DNA of 9,132 nucleotides from JBDTVS01 sp040007095 (GCA_040007095.1 JBDTVS010000128.1:1-9132), one strand, 5' to 3'; counted from the first letter of the stretch, positions 1-5,857 are shown. Translations and numbers: made by a program. The notes: a model not told the origin generated them from the letters alone.

Positions 1-115
1 GCGAGATTCGTCACGCACAGGCAGCGTAGTACACTCTACGAGATATTGGTACTTACTTTATTTCCACTGCCTAAGGCCACACAGGTCTTAGTCGCAACGA
101 GATCTACCAGGGGAA
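1..115. other. AT-richer non-coding leader, no gene recognised
   Basis: This stretch is clearly richer in A and T than the rest of the window, especially around 38-65. No frame gives a recognisable protein. The frame of the following phosphatase fragment has a TAG at 89-91, so that reading frame cannot be extended to the window edge. One plus frame stays open from base 1 to a TGA at 121-123, but its translation resembles nothing I know. It may carry the promoter of the next two genes or be the edge of an insertion or deletion that removed the front of the phosphatase gene. Confidence 0.4.
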
Positions 116-352
116 ATGCGTGACGACGGCTTGAGCTTGCCAGCGACCAACCCGGCTTCGATAACGGCCGCCGACGTGACAGCCGCGACGCACATCTTCG
201 CCATTGGCTGCAGCCTGCCGGCGCATGCCAGCTCCAGCGGAAAGGCCAGGAACTGGACCGATGTTCCAGAGGTCAGCGACGGCTACGCTGCGTCACGGGA
301 CGCGATCAAGAGACATGTCGAACAGCTGCTCGATCAACTTGCAAAACAATAG
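116..352 (+). CDS. C-terminal fragment of a low-molecular-weight protein-tyrosine-phosphatase / arsenate-reductase-like protein (probable remnant)
   Basis: The 78 residues match the second half of the LMW-PTP/ArsC-like fold. An opening MRDDGLSLP resembles the family's 'M(R/K)xDGID' helix. It is followed by the strand around ATHIFAIGC (residues 25-33), a W-x-DVP segment (residues 47-51) and the final helix AASRDAIKRHVEQLLDQL. The N-terminal P-loop CX5R, which carries the catalytic cysteine in this family, is absent, and the frame is closed by a TAG at 89-91. The product therefore cannot be an active phosphatase or arsenate reductase on its own. A G-rich AGGGGAA abuts the ATG with no usable spacing, so translation is doubtful. 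Only 12 bases separate it from the DUF1259 gene, and the AGGGAG ribosome site of that gene overlaps this stop codon, which suggests the two were once co-transcribed. An intact short gene of unknown role is the alternative. Confidence 0.6.
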   Translation: MRDDGLSLPATNPASITAADVTAATHIFAIGCSLPAHASSSGKARNWTDVPEVSDGYAASRDAIKRHVEQLLDQLAKQ

Positions 353-364
353 GGAGCATTCCCA

Positions 365-1279
365 ATGAAACGGTTCATTGTTCTAGTCGCGTTACTCTCA
401 CTGACGCCATTCGCTTCTCCTGCGCACGCTCAAGAAATGCCAGCGGCCTACAAACAGGTACTGGACACGTTGGGGAAGACCGGAGATTTCAAGGACAACG
501 TCCTGAAGGTCAACATCCCCCGGAACGACCTATCGATCACCGTCGCGAACGTCAAGACGCCGACGCCCTTCGGCTTCGGCGGCTGGGTGGCCATGACGAA
601 AGGCACCGGCAGCATGGACGTGATGATGGGAGATCTCGTCCTGACGCAGGAGGAGGTCAACCCGGTCATGTCCGCGCTTCTCGAGAACGGGCTGGAGGCG
701 ACGGCGCTCCACAACCATTTCTTCTGGGATGAGCCGCGCATGTTTTACATGCACGTGCACGGCCATGGCAGCCCGGCGGAACTGGCGCGCAAGATGAAAC
801 CGGCGCTCGACTTGATCGGCAAAACCACCAGCCGGCCAACAGCAACACCCAACTCGACACCAGCCTCCGCGCCGGCGCCAACGATGGACACCGCGAAGAT
901 CGCACAAATTGCGGGACATCAAGGCGAGCAGAACGGCGCGGTCTACAAGATCACTGTCGGACGCGACGACCTCAAGCTCACCGAGATGGGTGCGCCGATC
1001 AACGCTCGCATGGGCCTCAACAGCTGGGCCGCCTTCGTCGGCGCGAACGACAACGCAGCGGTAGCCGGCGACGTGGCGATGCTTGCCGATGAAGTGACGC
1101 CGGTGCTCAGGGTGTTGCGACAGAACGGCATCGACATCGTCGCGATTCACCACCACATGACCGGCACAAGTCCGACGATCTACTTCTTGCACTATTGGGG
1201 CACCGGCTCTGTGGACAAACTGGCGGTCGCCTTCAAGGCGGCACTCGATCAACTTGGCAAAGCCAAGGCCTCGCGATAA
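365..1279 (+). CDS. Secreted DUF1259 (LppY/LpqO-type) two-repeat protein
   Basis: The 304-residue product starts with a Sec signal peptide: KR, a hydrophobic run to about residue 18, and likely cleavage after AHA at residue 22. There is no lipobox cysteine, so it should be periplasmic or secreted. Two homologous DUF1259 repeats follow, at about residues 28-153 and 175-300, joined by a Thr/Pro/Ala/Ser-rich linker (about 154-173). Each repeat has a GGWVA/NSWAA segment, a 'GD..(L)..EEV.PV...L..NG(L/I)' helix, and a His motif near its end: ALHNHF then MHVHGHG in repeat 1 (residues 114-135), AIHHHM then LHYWGTG in repeat 2 (260-281). The biochemical role of DUF1259 is not established; the clustered histidines suggest metal binding, which is inference. 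The ATG at 365 has AGGGAG at 351-356 with suitable spacing. It follows the phosphatase fragment by 12 bases. Confidence 0.9.
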   Translation: MKRFIVLVALLSLTPFASPAHAQEMPAAYKQVLDTLGKTGDFKDNVLKVNIPRNDLSITVANVKTPTPFGFGGWVAMTKGTGSMDVMMGDLVLTQEEVNPVMSALLENGLEATALHNHFFWDEPRMFYMHVHGHGSPAELARKMKPALDLIGKTTSRPTATPNSTPASAPAPTMDTAKIAQIAGHQGEQNGAVYKITVGRDDLKLTEMGAPINARMGLNSWAAFVGANDNAAVAGDVAMLADEVTPVLRVLRQNGIDIVAIHHHMTGTSPTIYFLHYWGTGSVDKLAVAFKAALDQLGKAKASR

Positions 1280-1341
1280 GCGCAGCTTTTCTCGCGACGG
1301 AGCAAGAATGAGAGAGATCGCGTTGCGGGTTGCTGCGGGGG

Positions 1342-1378
1342 TCGGCCGATGAGAAGCCGAACGGTGACGATCGGCCGA
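1342..1378. promoter_or_regulatory. 9-bp inverted repeat, possible operator upstream of the histidine kinase
   Basis: TCGGCCGAT at 1342-1350 and its exact complement ATCGGCCGA at 1370-1378 are separated by 19 bases. Because TCGGCCGA is itself a palindrome, the two sites are also direct repeats of an 8-mer. They lie in the 238-base gap between the DUF1259 stop and the kinase start, about 140 bases upstream of the latter. A dimeric regulator site or a hairpin are both possible. No T-run follows, so it is not a standard intrinsic terminator. The rest of the gap (1280-1517) shows no convincing gene. Confidence 0.35.
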
Positions 1379-1517
1379 GCGATGAACAGCCCAAACCGAT
1401 GCTTCGTCCGGGGGTGTTGCCCTCTTCGGTCCCGATTCCTGTCGTGCCCGCTGCGGCACGTCGCTCATTCGAAGCTTCGGTCGTGATGCGAGCCTTCGTT
1501 TGTGGCATTCTCGTCGG

Positions 1518-2648
1518 ATGGCCCTTTACGAGATCCTGTCTGGTCACCGCGACGAGGTTATGCGGCGTTGGAAATTGAAGGTACACGGCACGCTCGCACC
1601 CGAATCAATCCCGCCCGTCGAGCTCGTCGATCATCTTCCCGAATTCTTGCTGGAAATCATCGCCGCCCTTCGCGATGACGCCGGTCTGCCATCAGTCGGC
1701 CCATCACCCGACGAAAGCCTGAGCGCCGCGGGACATGGCGAACAGCGATTGAGATTGGGCTTCAGCCTGGATTCGGTCGTGCGTGAGTACGGCGCCCTCC
1801 GCGACGCCATCATCGGCACCGCACGGGACGCCGGTGCGCAACTTACCTTTCAAGAGCTCCAAGTCGTATTCGATTCCACAATTCACGGTATCGCACATGC
1901 CGTCTCCGAATACGCCCACCAGCGAGATGCTGAGTTCTTGCGTCAGGCGAACGAACACTTCGCGTTCATCGCGCATGAGCTTCGCAACCCATTGTCCTCC
2001 GCCGTGACGGCGTTTCAGCTTCTCAAGGAACGATGGCACCTGCCCAAAGACACCGCCGCGGTGGCCGTTCTGGAGCGCAGCATCATGCGAACCACTGAAC
2101 TCATCGATCAGACCCTGAAGGTCGCACGCATCGCGTCGGGCGTCGACGTGCGGCGGCAATGGACCACGATGCGAACGCTGTTCGAAGAAGCAGAGATCAG
2201 TTCCCTTGCAGAGGCGGAGTCAAAAGGCGTGGAATTGCGGCTGGTGCTCGAGACAGACGCGCGTGTCGATGTGGACATCAGGCTCGTTCGGTCGGCGATC
2301 GGCAACTTGCTCGGGAATGGCATCAAGTACACGGCGTCGGGTGGAAGTGTTGAGCTCCGCGGCAAGATTGTGGACGGTCGCGCGATAATCCAGGTGGAGG
2401 ATTGCTGTGGAGGGCTGCCTCCGGGAAAGGTCGAAGAAGCGTTCGCGCCCTTCGTACGGCTGGACAGCGGTCACTCTGGCTTCGGTCTCGGTCTCGCCAT
2501 CGCCAAGCAGGCAGCGGAAGCACACGGCGGCAACATCCGCGTGCAAAATCTACCGGGCAAAGGTTGTATCTTTGTGCTCGAACTGCCAATCTCGGCGGAG
2601 CACGAGACGGGTGCTTCAGGTCGCGCAGTCGACAATCCGGATGATTGA
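1518..2648 (+). CDS. Soluble sensor histidine kinase with RsbRD-type N-terminal domain
   Basis: The 376-residue product has no membrane segment and should be cytoplasmic. About residues 2-140 look like the helical RsbRD N-terminal domain found in stressosome-type co-antagonists: LYEILSGHRDEVMRRW at the start, later GFSLDSVVREYGALRDAI. A HisKA dimerisation helix follows with the H-box FIAHELRNPL (phospho-acceptor His153), then HATPase_c with the N-box LLGNGIKYT (Asn267), a G1 box DCCGGL (Asp295), an F-box AFAPF and a G2 box GFGLGLAIA (about 321-329). The G1 box carries Cys where DxGxG has its first Gly. ATG 1518 was preferred to an in-frame TTG at 1500 because the domain begins right at it; neither has a strong ribosome site. 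No receiver-domain gene is adjacent, so the partner is unknown. It likely passes a stress signal to a remote response regulator, by family inference. Confidence 0.88.
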   Translation: MALYEILSGHRDEVMRRWKLKVHGTLAPESIPPVELVDHLPEFLLEIIAALRDDAGLPSVGPSPDESLSAAGHGEQRLRLGFSLDSVVREYGALRDAIIGTARDAGAQLTFQELQVVFDSTIHGIAHAVSEYAHQRDAEFLRQANEHFAFIAHELRNPLSSAVTAFQLLKERWHLPKDTAAVAVLERSIMRTTELIDQTLKVARIASGVDVRRQWTTMRTLFEEAEISSLAEAESKGVELRLVLETDARVDVDIRLVRSAIGNLLGNGIKYTASGGSVELRGKIVDGRAIIQVEDCCGGLPPGKVEEAFAPFVRLDSGHSGFGLGLAIAKQAAEAHGGNIRVQNLPGKGCIFVLELPISAEHETGASGRAVDNPDD

Positions 2649-2652
2649 TTCT

Positions 2653-2826
2653 ATGCCCCACAAGGTCACCATCGACAAAGACCACACGACGATCGTCGAG
2701 GGTGGCGGCCACACCGAGGCGATCCAGGGCCGCGTGAAGCAGCTGCGCGCACAGGTCGAGGATACGACGTCCGACTACGACCGCGAGAAGCTGCGAGAGC
2801 GGCTGGCAAAGCTCGTCGGCGGCGTC
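2653..2826 (+). pseudogene. groL: GroEL (chaperonin 60) internal fragment, end of apical domain
   Basis: Five bases after the kinase stop, 58 codons read as a conserved internal piece of GroEL: KVTIDKDHTTIVEGGG, then AIQGRVKQLRAQVEDTTSDYDREKLRERLAKLVGGV. This corresponds to roughly residues 320-376 of the E. coli protein, the last part of the apical domain. The match stops at the GGV that marks the apical/intermediate boundary. The equatorial ATPase domains are missing on both sides, so it cannot fold as a chaperonin. The frame stays open to a TGA at 2989-2991, giving a nominal 112-residue ORF, but the added residues are the antisense of a recombinase remnant. An ATG at 2641 is also in frame and overlaps the kinase stop. 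This is a non-functional transferred or rearranged sliver. Confidence 0.82.
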
Positions 2827-3072
2827 AAGATTGCACGCGCCGGGCCATTCACCGGGTTCCACGTAGTTGAAAAGCCGTGCGGTTACGGCGGTTCGATTGA
2901 ATCGAATTCGGTCGTACGCCATCCCATCCGGGAAGCACAGCTCCCGCAGGCGCTGACGTTAGTCGAGCGACGCATGGACCCACAGGTCTGAGGCGCGCGG
3001 CAGGATGCGTGCTGCGAAAGCCAGGATGCCTTCCACGTCGAGTTTCTCGACGTCCTCCGTGTGGTTAGGACG
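2827..3072 (-). pseudogene. C-terminal remnant of a large serine recombinase (site-specific integrase), with in-frame stop
   Basis: Reading the minus strand from about 3072 downward gives NHTEDVEKLDVEGILAFAAR, then ILPRASDLWVHASLD, a TAA stop (2961-2959), then RQRLRELCFPDGMAYDRIRF followed by NRTAVTARLFNYVEP. This is the typical tail of 'recombinase family protein' sequences, where the helix is usually 'LWxxASLDxKQRLQ' and ends 'FPEGxxFDGxxFxTAVT..(A)F'. The TAA sits in that helix, where some family members have Tyr (TAY), so one substitution would explain it. The catalytic serine domain and the zinc-ribbon region are absent. The remnant abuts the GroEL sliver directly at about 2826/2827, so it marks an old insertion or deletion junction. 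Only the tail is present, so no mobility can be expected from it. Confidence 0.68.
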
Positions 3073-3080
3073 CTGGCCGG

Positions 3081-3103
3081 AGTGTAAATCGAAAGTTGAC
3101 ACT
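3081..3103. repeat. 23-bp imperfect inverted repeat between recombinase remnant and kinase gene
   Basis: The arms AGTGTAAA (3081-3088) and TTGACACT (3096-3103) pair over seven of eight positions around a 7-base centre. It lies just beyond the 5' limit of the recombinase remnant and 43 bases before the kinase start. It could be the edge of an insertion sequence or a regulator site for the kinase. The evidence is only the symmetry and the position. Confidence 0.3.
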
Positions 3104-3145
3104 CTGTCGCTGGCTCCGCCACGAGCTTACCGCTCAACGCGAACG

Positions 3146-4306
3146 ATGAGCACGGACCGGTGGCGGGTGCTGTCCGAATGGCACAATGCCTGGCTCGTCG
3201 CCGACGCTGATGGACGCCGGCAGCTACAACGGCAATTGGCGGTCGACCATCCGGCGCTGGCCACGGAGGCCGACAGACTGGCGGCGGCGAGCGTAGGGCT
3301 GTCGGGTTTTCTCGAAGTCCCGACGCTGGCACTTGTCGGACGCGATCTCGCTGAGGACGATCCGCCGCTGTCCGTAGGCACGATGGTCGGCCGGTACCGC
3401 ATCGGCTCCCTGATCGCCTGCGGCGGAATGGGTGACGTCTACCGCGCGACCGACGACCGTTTAGGGCGGGACGTCGCACTCAAGATGAGGCACGCCGACT
3501 CGACCGATCCGCGGCGAGTCGAGCGTTTCCTCCAAGAGGCGCGGGTGACCGCGTCGCTCGACCACCCCAACATCGTCCGCCTCTACGATACAGGAGACTT
3601 CCGACGACGCCCGTATCTCGTCACGGAGCTCCTGACTGGCGAGACGTTGCGCGCGGCGATCGAGCGGGGGCCGCTCCCCTCTCGAGCCGCCTGTCGCATC
3701 ACGGCGGACGTGGCGACGGGCCTCGCCGCTGCACATGCCGTCGGCCTGGTCCACCGTGACTTGAAGCCAGAGAATATCTTCCTCGCCCGCTCGGGCGAGA
3801 CGAAGATTCTCGATTTCGGCATCGCCAAGCTCGCCGCGAACGACCATGCGGGCGAAGGGTTGTCCACGCGGACCGGCGTCCTGCTCGGGACGACCGGATA
3901 CCTGGCACCGGAACAGGTCACCGGCGATAGCGTCGATGGCCGGACGGATCTGTTTGCCCTCGGTTCGATCCTGTTCGAGATGCTCACGGGCCAACGCGCC
4001 TTTGTCCGCGCGCACACCATCGATGCGCTTCACGCGATCGTTCACGAGGCGCCACCCGATCTGCTGGCGGGAGCCGCCTTGTGCCCATCGGACACGCGGC
4101 TCCTTCCGGAGATCAACCCGATCAATCTCGTTCCGCATATTCGCGCGCCTATCCTCCTGCGCCAAGGCCGCTACGACGAAGACAGCCATGTGAAGACGCA
4201 GGCCGAACCGCTCTATCGCCTATTGCCCGAGCCGAAACGCATGCTCTTCTACGAGGGCGGCCACAGTCCCGCGCCGGAATTCTATGTGCCCGCGATCACT
4301 CGCTGA
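3146..4306 (+). CDS. Ser/Thr protein kinase domain fused to a truncated alpha/beta-hydrolase tail (damaged chimera)
   Basis: The 386-residue product has an N-terminal lead of about 80 residues and a Hanks-type kinase domain from GRYRIG (82-87). It has Lys113 in VALK, Glu131, the catalytic loop HRDLKPEN (203-210, Asp205), DFG (223-225) and APE (254-256). The glycine loop reads ACGGMG, with Ala for the first Gly. The domain stops around residue 305-318, before the last C-lobe helices. From about 320 the sequence is the end of an esterase/dienelactone-hydrolase-like protein: EINPINLVPHIRAPILL, GRYDED with a likely triad Asp344, and EGGH with His373. The nucleophilic serine part is missing. Kinase-esterase fusions are known in Acidobacteriota, so an internal deletion in one gene is my preferred explanation. 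ATG 3146 is chosen because upstream codons are antisense to the recombinase remnant. A TGA at 4304-4306 replaces a Trp codon near the true end. Confidence 0.8.
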   Translation: MSTDRWRVLSEWHNAWLVADADGRRQLQRQLAVDHPALATEADRLAAASVGLSGFLEVPTLALVGRDLAEDDPPLSVGTMVGRYRIGSLIACGGMGDVYRATDDRLGRDVALKMRHADSTDPRRVERFLQEARVTASLDHPNIVRLYDTGDFRRRPYLVTELLTGETLRAAIERGPLPSRAACRITADVATGLAAAHAVGLVHRDLKPENIFLARSGETKILDFGIAKLAANDHAGEGLSTRTGVLLGTTGYLAPEQVTGDSVDGRTDLFALGSILFEMLTGQRAFVRAHTIDALHAIVHEAPPDLLAGAALCPSDTRLLPEINPINLVPHIRAPILLRQGRYDEDSHVKTQAEPLYRLLPEPKRMLFYEGGHSPAPEFYVPAITR

Positions 4307-4342
4307 CTGGATCAGACACTCGGACCGGTCACGATCAAATAG
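4307..4342 (+). pseudogene. Post-stop remainder of the hydrolase tail
   Basis: Directly after the TGA at 4304-4306, the same frame continues LDQTLGPVTIK and ends at TAG 4340-4342. In related hydrolase tails the sequence reads 'I(T/R).WLD..LGPV', so the TGA sits exactly at the conserved Trp (TGG to TGA). The old coding end is therefore 4342, and the chimera has lost its last 12 residues through one substitution. Confidence 0.7.
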
Positions 4343-4349
4343 CGCCTCC

Positions 4350-4481
4350 CGCAACGCCCTGATGCGGGCCCTGGCGCAGGCGCTCGGGCCCGACTTCGAT
4401 CGGCCCACGCGCGAGGCCTGGGCGTTGACGCGCGCACAGGTGTGCGAGGCCATGCAGCGGGGAGCGTCGAGTCATTCCTGA
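4350..4481 (+). pseudogene. Globin-like C-terminal fragment
   Basis: The 43 codons before the TGA at 4479-4481 read RNALMRALAQALGPDFDRPT, then REAWALTRAQVCEAMQRGAS. They resemble helices G and H of bacterial single-domain or flavohaemoglobin-type globins, whose pattern is 'ALL.aL...LG..f....r.AW...Y..v...M'. The haem-binding part is missing, and upstream codons in this frame are the shadow of the hydrolase tail. It is in a different frame from the kinase chimera and begins 7 bases after that gene's original stop. The match is short and based on pattern only; a chance GC-rich ORF is the alternative. Confidence 0.42.
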
Positions 4482-4651
4482 ACGTCACGGCGCGGAGAGC
4501 ATGCAGGCGCAGAGTGACGGCCGCGCCCGCGGCGGCGAGTCCTTCAGGGTGCGCGTTGTCGAGACCCTGGTTGGGACCTGTACCCACCTCTGCCACGTGG
4601 GGAACCCTGGGCGAGTGCCAATTCTGTCTCCGGCTCAGACCCCTTAGGGTC

Positions 4652-4817
4652 CTTAGGGCCCGCGGCAGAATAAGGTGTGCACTGTGGGCGGCGAGGCGCC
4701 CGCCCGGCAAGGCGCGAGGAGCGCGCATACCGGGCGTATGCAAGTGACGAGCAACGCAGCCCGGCGGGATGCATCGGCGGCCACAATGGTGCACCTTATT
4801 TTGCCGCAGGCCCTTAG
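4652..4817. repeat. 166-bp imperfect palindrome, MITE/REP-like element
   Basis: The outer arms 4652-4677 and 4792-4817 are complementary at 23 of 26 positions, sharing the core GCGGCA(G/A)AATAAGGTG. Inner parts stay partly complementary, and the exact centre is a perfect 6-bp hairpin, GCATAC-CGGGC-GTATGC (4725-4741). The whole unit can fold into one long stem. CCCTTAG occurs at 4641-4647, just outside the left arm, and at 4811-4817, at the right end, and could be a target duplication. The right end covers the TAA of the DUF4159 gene. Its size, symmetry and non-coding content fit a non-autonomous mobile repeat. It could also serve as a bidirectional terminator for the plus-strand remnants and the minus-strand gene. 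No transposase is nearby to name the family. The 170 bases before it (4482-4651) hold no recognised gene. Confidence 0.65.
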
Positions 4818-5647
4818 TGAGTCATGACCCAGACGGCCACGTTCACACCCAGCGCATAGCCCTTCGCCGCAAAGGTCTCGAAGTAGTCCTGGTTGTCGCC
4901 TTCCCGCTCCCAGCTGTCTGAAACGTCCGAGTTCATGCTGACGAGCACGACCAGCCTGTCGTGGTCGTCCAACACGCCGTAGTAGTGGACGGTTGAAGGC
5001 CCGATTTCAGAATTCTGCCGGGTGCGCATCCACGAGCCGAGCGACGGGATTTGCGGGAGAGGATCGACGTGGTAGAGAACCGAAAACATCGGGTACTCGA
5101 CCGGCAGGTCGACGATCTTTGCGCCGGGCAGGATCCGCATGAGATTCGGACGGATGTACTCGAAGTCCGGATCCCAGTTGTCGTCGATCCAGAGAAAGCC
5201 GCCCTTCAGCAGGTAGTCGTGCATGCGGGCGGTCTCTTCAGGTGTGAAGTCGTAGTTGGCTGCATTCTGCATGCGCAGGTACGGACACCGGAAGAGATCG
5301 GGATCCATGGCCGTGACGTTCGCAAATCCGGGGTCGCCATTGTTCCAGCGGCTGATCGTCGTTCTCGTCAGCTCGGCGAGACGCACCATGAAGTTGTAGT
5401 CCGCCTGCGGATAGTCGTCGCCCCAGCCGGACTTTCTCGCCCTGCGAATGTTCTGGTACCGGAGGCGGCAGAACGTGAAGCCGAGCCGCTTGTCGGGTAG
5501 TCCGTGGTTGATCGGGGTCTGGAGGTTTCGCCCGTTGGTCAGGATGGTTGACCGCTGCGCCGCGCCGCTCATGACGGCGAGTCCCAGCGCGAGCGCAAGG
5601 GCCAACCCGAACGAAATCCATTCAGCCGAGGCCCGCGTCCGCCGCAT
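4814..5647 (-). CDS. Secreted or membrane-anchored DUF4159 protein
   Basis: The 277-residue product starts MRRTRAS and has one hydrophobic segment (about residues 10-27, ending MSGAAQ), which acts as a signal peptide or anchor. The DUF4159 domain follows, from FTFCRLRYQN (57-66) through GWGDDYPQADYNFMVRLAEL (74-93), CPYLRMQ, and the family's 'LKGGFLWIDDNWDPDFEY' region (147-164), to the C-terminal NVAVWVMTH. The fold resembles a glutamine-amidotransferase-like or glycosyltransferase-adjacent module in larger proteins, but no enzymatic role is established. The length fits the short stand-alone form common in Acidobacteriota. AGGA lies 8 bases before the ATG at 5647-5645. Here it stands alone; in other genomes such genes often sit with MoxR ATPases and VWA/BatA proteins, none of which is in this window. 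Its last codons overlap the palindromic element. Confidence 0.88.
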   Translation of the reverse strand: MRRTRASAEWISFGLALALALGLAVMSGAAQRSTILTNGRNLQTPINHGLPDKRLGFTFCRLRYQNIRRARKSGWGDDYPQADYNFMVRLAELTRTTISRWNNGDPGFANVTAMDPDLFRCPYLRMQNAANYDFTPEETARMHDYLLKGGFLWIDDNWDPDFEYIRPNLMRILPGAKIVDLPVEYPMFSVLYHVDPLPQIPSLGSWMRTRQNSEIGPSTVHYYGVLDDHDRLVVLVSMNSDVSDSWEREGDNQDYFETFAAKGYALGVNVAVWVMTH

Positions 5648-5704
5648 GCTAGGGATCCTACAACGACTTCGGGTAAAGCCCCCCGCGGATCAGGCACGGC
5701 AACA

Positions 5705-5728
5705 ACAGCGAGAGCGGAGGCTCGCTGT
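5705..5728. repeat. Perfect 8-bp stem hairpin in the DUF4159/dehydrogenase gap
   Basis: ACAGCGAG (5705-5712) and CTCGCTGT (5721-5728) pair perfectly across an 8-base loop. No T-run follows on either strand, so I do not call it an intrinsic terminator. It lies 58 bases upstream of the DUF4159 start and could act in regulation there, or be part of the degraded kinase sequence next to it. Confidence 0.35.
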
Positions 5729-5788
5729 AATGAACAAAAGAAGAAGGACCGGGAGCCTCAGCGCGCGCTCGGGGACGCGGCGGTGGTA

Positions 5789-5851
5789 CTCCGGTGCCAT
5801 GTACGCCGCGGTGCCAAGAATGATCCCCGCCTGTGAATCCGGGCTATCCTC
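5789..5851 (-). pseudogene. 21-codon fragment of a second Ser/Thr kinase (activation loop)
   Basis: The minus strand reads EDSPDSQAGIILGTAAYMAPE, which is the stretch from the activation loop to the APE motif of a Hanks-type kinase. The 'QAG(I/M)ILGTAAYM(A/S)PE' wording is typical of acidobacterial kinases, and differs from the GVLLGTTGYLAPE of the kinase at 3146-4306. So it is not a copy of that gene. Codons on either side lose the match at once. It ends 6 bases before the start of the dehydrogenase gene. This is a minimal remnant of a gene once encoded on the minus strand. Confidence 0.6.
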
Positions 5852-5857
5852 ACCCCC

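Noticed and set aside
530..1468. Long minus-strand ORF of 312 codons opposite the DUF1259 gene
   Set aside because: It is rich in Arg, His and Val from antisense GC-rich codons, has no recognisable domain, and lies across a well-supported secreted protein gene.
1330..1578. 82-codon plus ORF before the histidine kinase
   Set aside because: It overlaps the kinase start in another frame, has no ribosome site or recognisable motif, and its composition is typical of a GC-rich chance ORF.
3005..3145. Upstream start at 3005 for the kinase gene
   Set aside because: Those codons are antisense to the recombinase remnant and have no kinase-family similarity; ATG 3146 begins the plausible lead segment.
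4304..4306. TGA read as tryptophan (alternative genetic code)
   Set aside because: Other genes here, such as the histidine kinase and dehydrogenase, use TGA as a normal stop, and the gene is already damaged, so a substitution is simpler.
4621..4660. CCTTAGGG pair (4642-4649, 4651-4658) as the start of a tandem array or CRISPR
   Set aside because: There are only two short copies with one base between them and no spacer pattern; they are better explained as the edge of the palindromic element.
5051..5500. 149-codon plus ORF inside the DUF4159 gene
   Set aside because: It is an antisense shadow; the minus strand encodes a complete conserved DUF4159 protein.
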